Positions 62,796-64,000 of a stretch of 64,000 nt of DNA are shown here, in pieces. The notes beneath the pieces are model-generated. The model had not been told where the DNA came from. It ran no database searches and saw only the letters and a list, made by a program, of their open reading frames with translations. Each line of letters starts with the position of its first letter. Position 1 is the first letter of the stretch. A program made the position numbers and the translations under genes. Source of the stretch: Aquimarina sediminis (lineage in GTDB: Bacteria > Bacteroidota > Bacteroidia > Flavobacteriales > Flavobacteriaceae); assembly GCF_002895435.1 (NCBI RefSeq), contig NZ_POYJ01000003.1, positions 372,001-436,000 of the forward strand, read 5' to 3'.

Positions 62796-64000
62796 TAGAG
62801 ATAGATGGAGCGAAATATTTGAAGCTATAGGAAAAAATAAGCTTCGTACATTTCTTTCGGGGTTTACAGTAGCTCTGGGAATTCTGATTTTTACGATTTT
62901 ATTGGGGATGGGTAATGGTCTTCTTAATAGTTTTCTAAGCAGTTTTGTAGATGATGCTCAAAATATCATTTTTATTCATAGCGGAACCACTTCTAAAGCT
63001 TACAAAGGTTTTCAGGAAAATAGAGAAATACAGTTTAAAAATGAAGATTTTGAGTTTATCAAAGAGCATTATCGAGGAAAAGTAGAATACGCTTCGCCTA
63101 GAGTGTATGGTGGTGGGATTGCAAAATATAAAAAAGAATCAGGAAGTTACAACATTAGAGCAATTCATCCAGATCATCAATATCTAGAGAAAACCATAAT
63201 GATGAACGGGAGGTTTATTAATGAAATGGATATAGAAAACCGAAGTAAAAATATCGTTATCGGAAGATTGGTAGAAAAGGATCTGTTTAAAAAAGAAAAA
63301 GCACTAGGTAAAATACTCGAGATAGATGGAATAGCTTATAAGATTGTAGGGGTTTTTCAGGATAGTGGCGGAGATAATGAAGAAAGGCTGATAAATATGG
63401 CATATACCACTCGTCAATTGCTGTATGGTAATAATGATTACTTAGATCAGATTAACATATCTTATAATATGGCGATGAGTACAGAACAAGCGATTGCATT
63501 TGCCAGTCAGATCGAAAAGGATTTTAAAGAAAAATTTAAAGTAGCGCCAGATGATCAAAGCGCAATTAGGGTACGAAGCTTTGCAGAAGATATTAAAGAA
63601 ACAATGGTTATCCTTGGCGGCATTTATGTAATCATATTTGTTATTGGGATAGGAACCCTTATTTCGGGAGTAATTGGGATAGGTAATATTATGACCTTTA
63701 GCATTAAAGAGCGAACCAAAGAATTGGGAATACGAAAAGCATTAGGAGCTTCTCCAAAATCAATTATTGCCATGGTACTTCAGGAGTCAGTGCTTATTAC
63801 ATCTGTGGCAGGGTATCTCGGGTTAATAACAGGGATTTTTGTACTTAAGTTGATCGGTAATAGTCTAAAAGAATTTTTTATCCTTAATCCAAGGGTGGAT
63901 ACCGGTATTATAATGGGAGCAACATTGATTCTTATTTTTTTCGGGCTTCTGGCTGGGTATATTCCGGCAAGAAGAGCAGCAAGAATAAAGCCTATAATTG
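62788..64000 (+). CDS. MacB-type ABC permease, 3' end outside window
   Basis: Translation from ATG 62788 (MFDRDRWSEIFEAIGKNKLR) gives about 404 residues before the window ends. A first membrane helix (about 20-42) is followed by a large MacB-type periplasmic core domain (about 45-260), then FtsX-like helices (about 275-297, 325-350, 370-392) with the family motifs TKELGIRKALGASPKSI and GYIPARRAARIKPI. The last motif normally lies within about 10 residues of the C-terminus, so little is missing. With the adjacent ATPase it forms an export or mechanotransmission system, possibly for peptides or lipoproteins; the substrate is unknown. Confidence 0.93.
   Translation, partial: MFDRDRWSEIFEAIGKNKLRTFLSGFTVALGILIFTILLGMGNGLLNSFLSSFVDDAQNIIFIHSGTTSKAYKGFQENREIQFKNEDFEFIKEHYRGKVEYASPRVYGGGIAKYKKESGSYNIRAIHPDHQYLEKTIMMNGRFINEMDIENRSKNIVIGRLVEKDLFKKEKALGKILEIDGIAYKIVGVFQDSGGDNEERLINMAYTTRQLLYGNNDYLDQINISYNMAMSTEQAIAFASQIEKDFKEKFKVAPDDQSAIRVRSFAEDIKETMVILGGIYVIIFVIGIGTLISGVIGIGNIMTFSIKERTKELGIRKALGASPKSIIAMVLQESVLITSVAGYLGLITGIFVLKLIGNSLKEFFILNPRVDTGIIMGATLILIFFGLLAGYIPARRAARIKPII

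Overview
The window is a stretch of chromosome from a marine-type Flavobacteriaceae bacterium (phylum Bacteroidota). Lineage evidence: the type IX secretion/gliding translocon SprA, an alternative complex III (Act) operon joined to an aa3-type oxidase, a GT117/DUF2723 protein, a TonB-dependent receptor with a CarboxypepD_reg-like domain, AT-rich DNA, and promoters with the Bacteroidota -7 element TAnnTTTG about 17-20 bases after a TTTG-like -33 element. An Aquimarina-like genus is a guess only. I saw no CRISPR array, prophage, intact insertion sequence or rRNA; one tRNA (Gln, UUG) is present.

Layout. 1-8.7 kb: polA (minus, 3' end outside the window), a membrane metallophosphoesterase, a thioredoxin-fold protein without active-site cysteines, a polysaccharide deacetylase and a large GT-C glycosyltransferase. 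8.9-14.8 kb: tRNA-Gln, a double UspA protein, then rimP-nusA-infB behind a promoter whose short leader contains a terminator hairpin. 14.8-15.5 kb: about 0.7 kb without genes and very poor in C. 15.5-28.2 kb: a SPOR protein, then actABCDEF-coxBA, encoding quinol:cytochrome c oxidoreductase and the core of cytochrome oxidase. 28.3-34.9 kb: ruvB, an orphan histidine kinase, a cytochrome P450, a small MscS-like protein, queG and a LacI regulator. 35.0-41.0 kb: a paired LacI-type operator ahead of a TonB receptor, an MFS permease and a GH37 trehalase that resembles fungal neutral trehalase, forming a probable trehalose uptake and hydrolysis operon. 41.1-52.5 kb: maeB, a MITE/REP-like inverted repeat, ruvA, sprA, gcvH and vanZ. 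52.6-55.3 kb: three related TonB C-terminal-domain genes, each its own transcription unit. 55.3-61.9 kb: a metallo-beta-lactamase-fold protein, then cyoE, two coxC paralogues and a COX IV-like gene, followed by a SCO-like protein without cysteines, SCO1, a DUF420 protein and a small CxxC membrane protein. 62.1-64.0 kb: a MacB-type ABC ATPase and its permease, cut by the window end.

Working together. The act-cox operon supplies menaquinol oxidation and the catalytic oxidase subunits; the second cluster about 28 kb downstream supplies heme O synthase, subunits III and IV and copper-assembly factors for the same terminal oxidase. No ctaA (heme A synthase) is visible here. The LacI/TonB-receptor/MFS/trehalase block looks like one substrate-inducible catabolic unit. 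The most notable observations are the fungal-type Ca-site trehalase, the helix-hairpin-helix tail on ActC, the leader terminator before rimP-nusA, an unexplained minus-strand terminator upstream of polA, the TonB-domain triplication, and two thioredoxin-fold proteins stripped of their cysteines.
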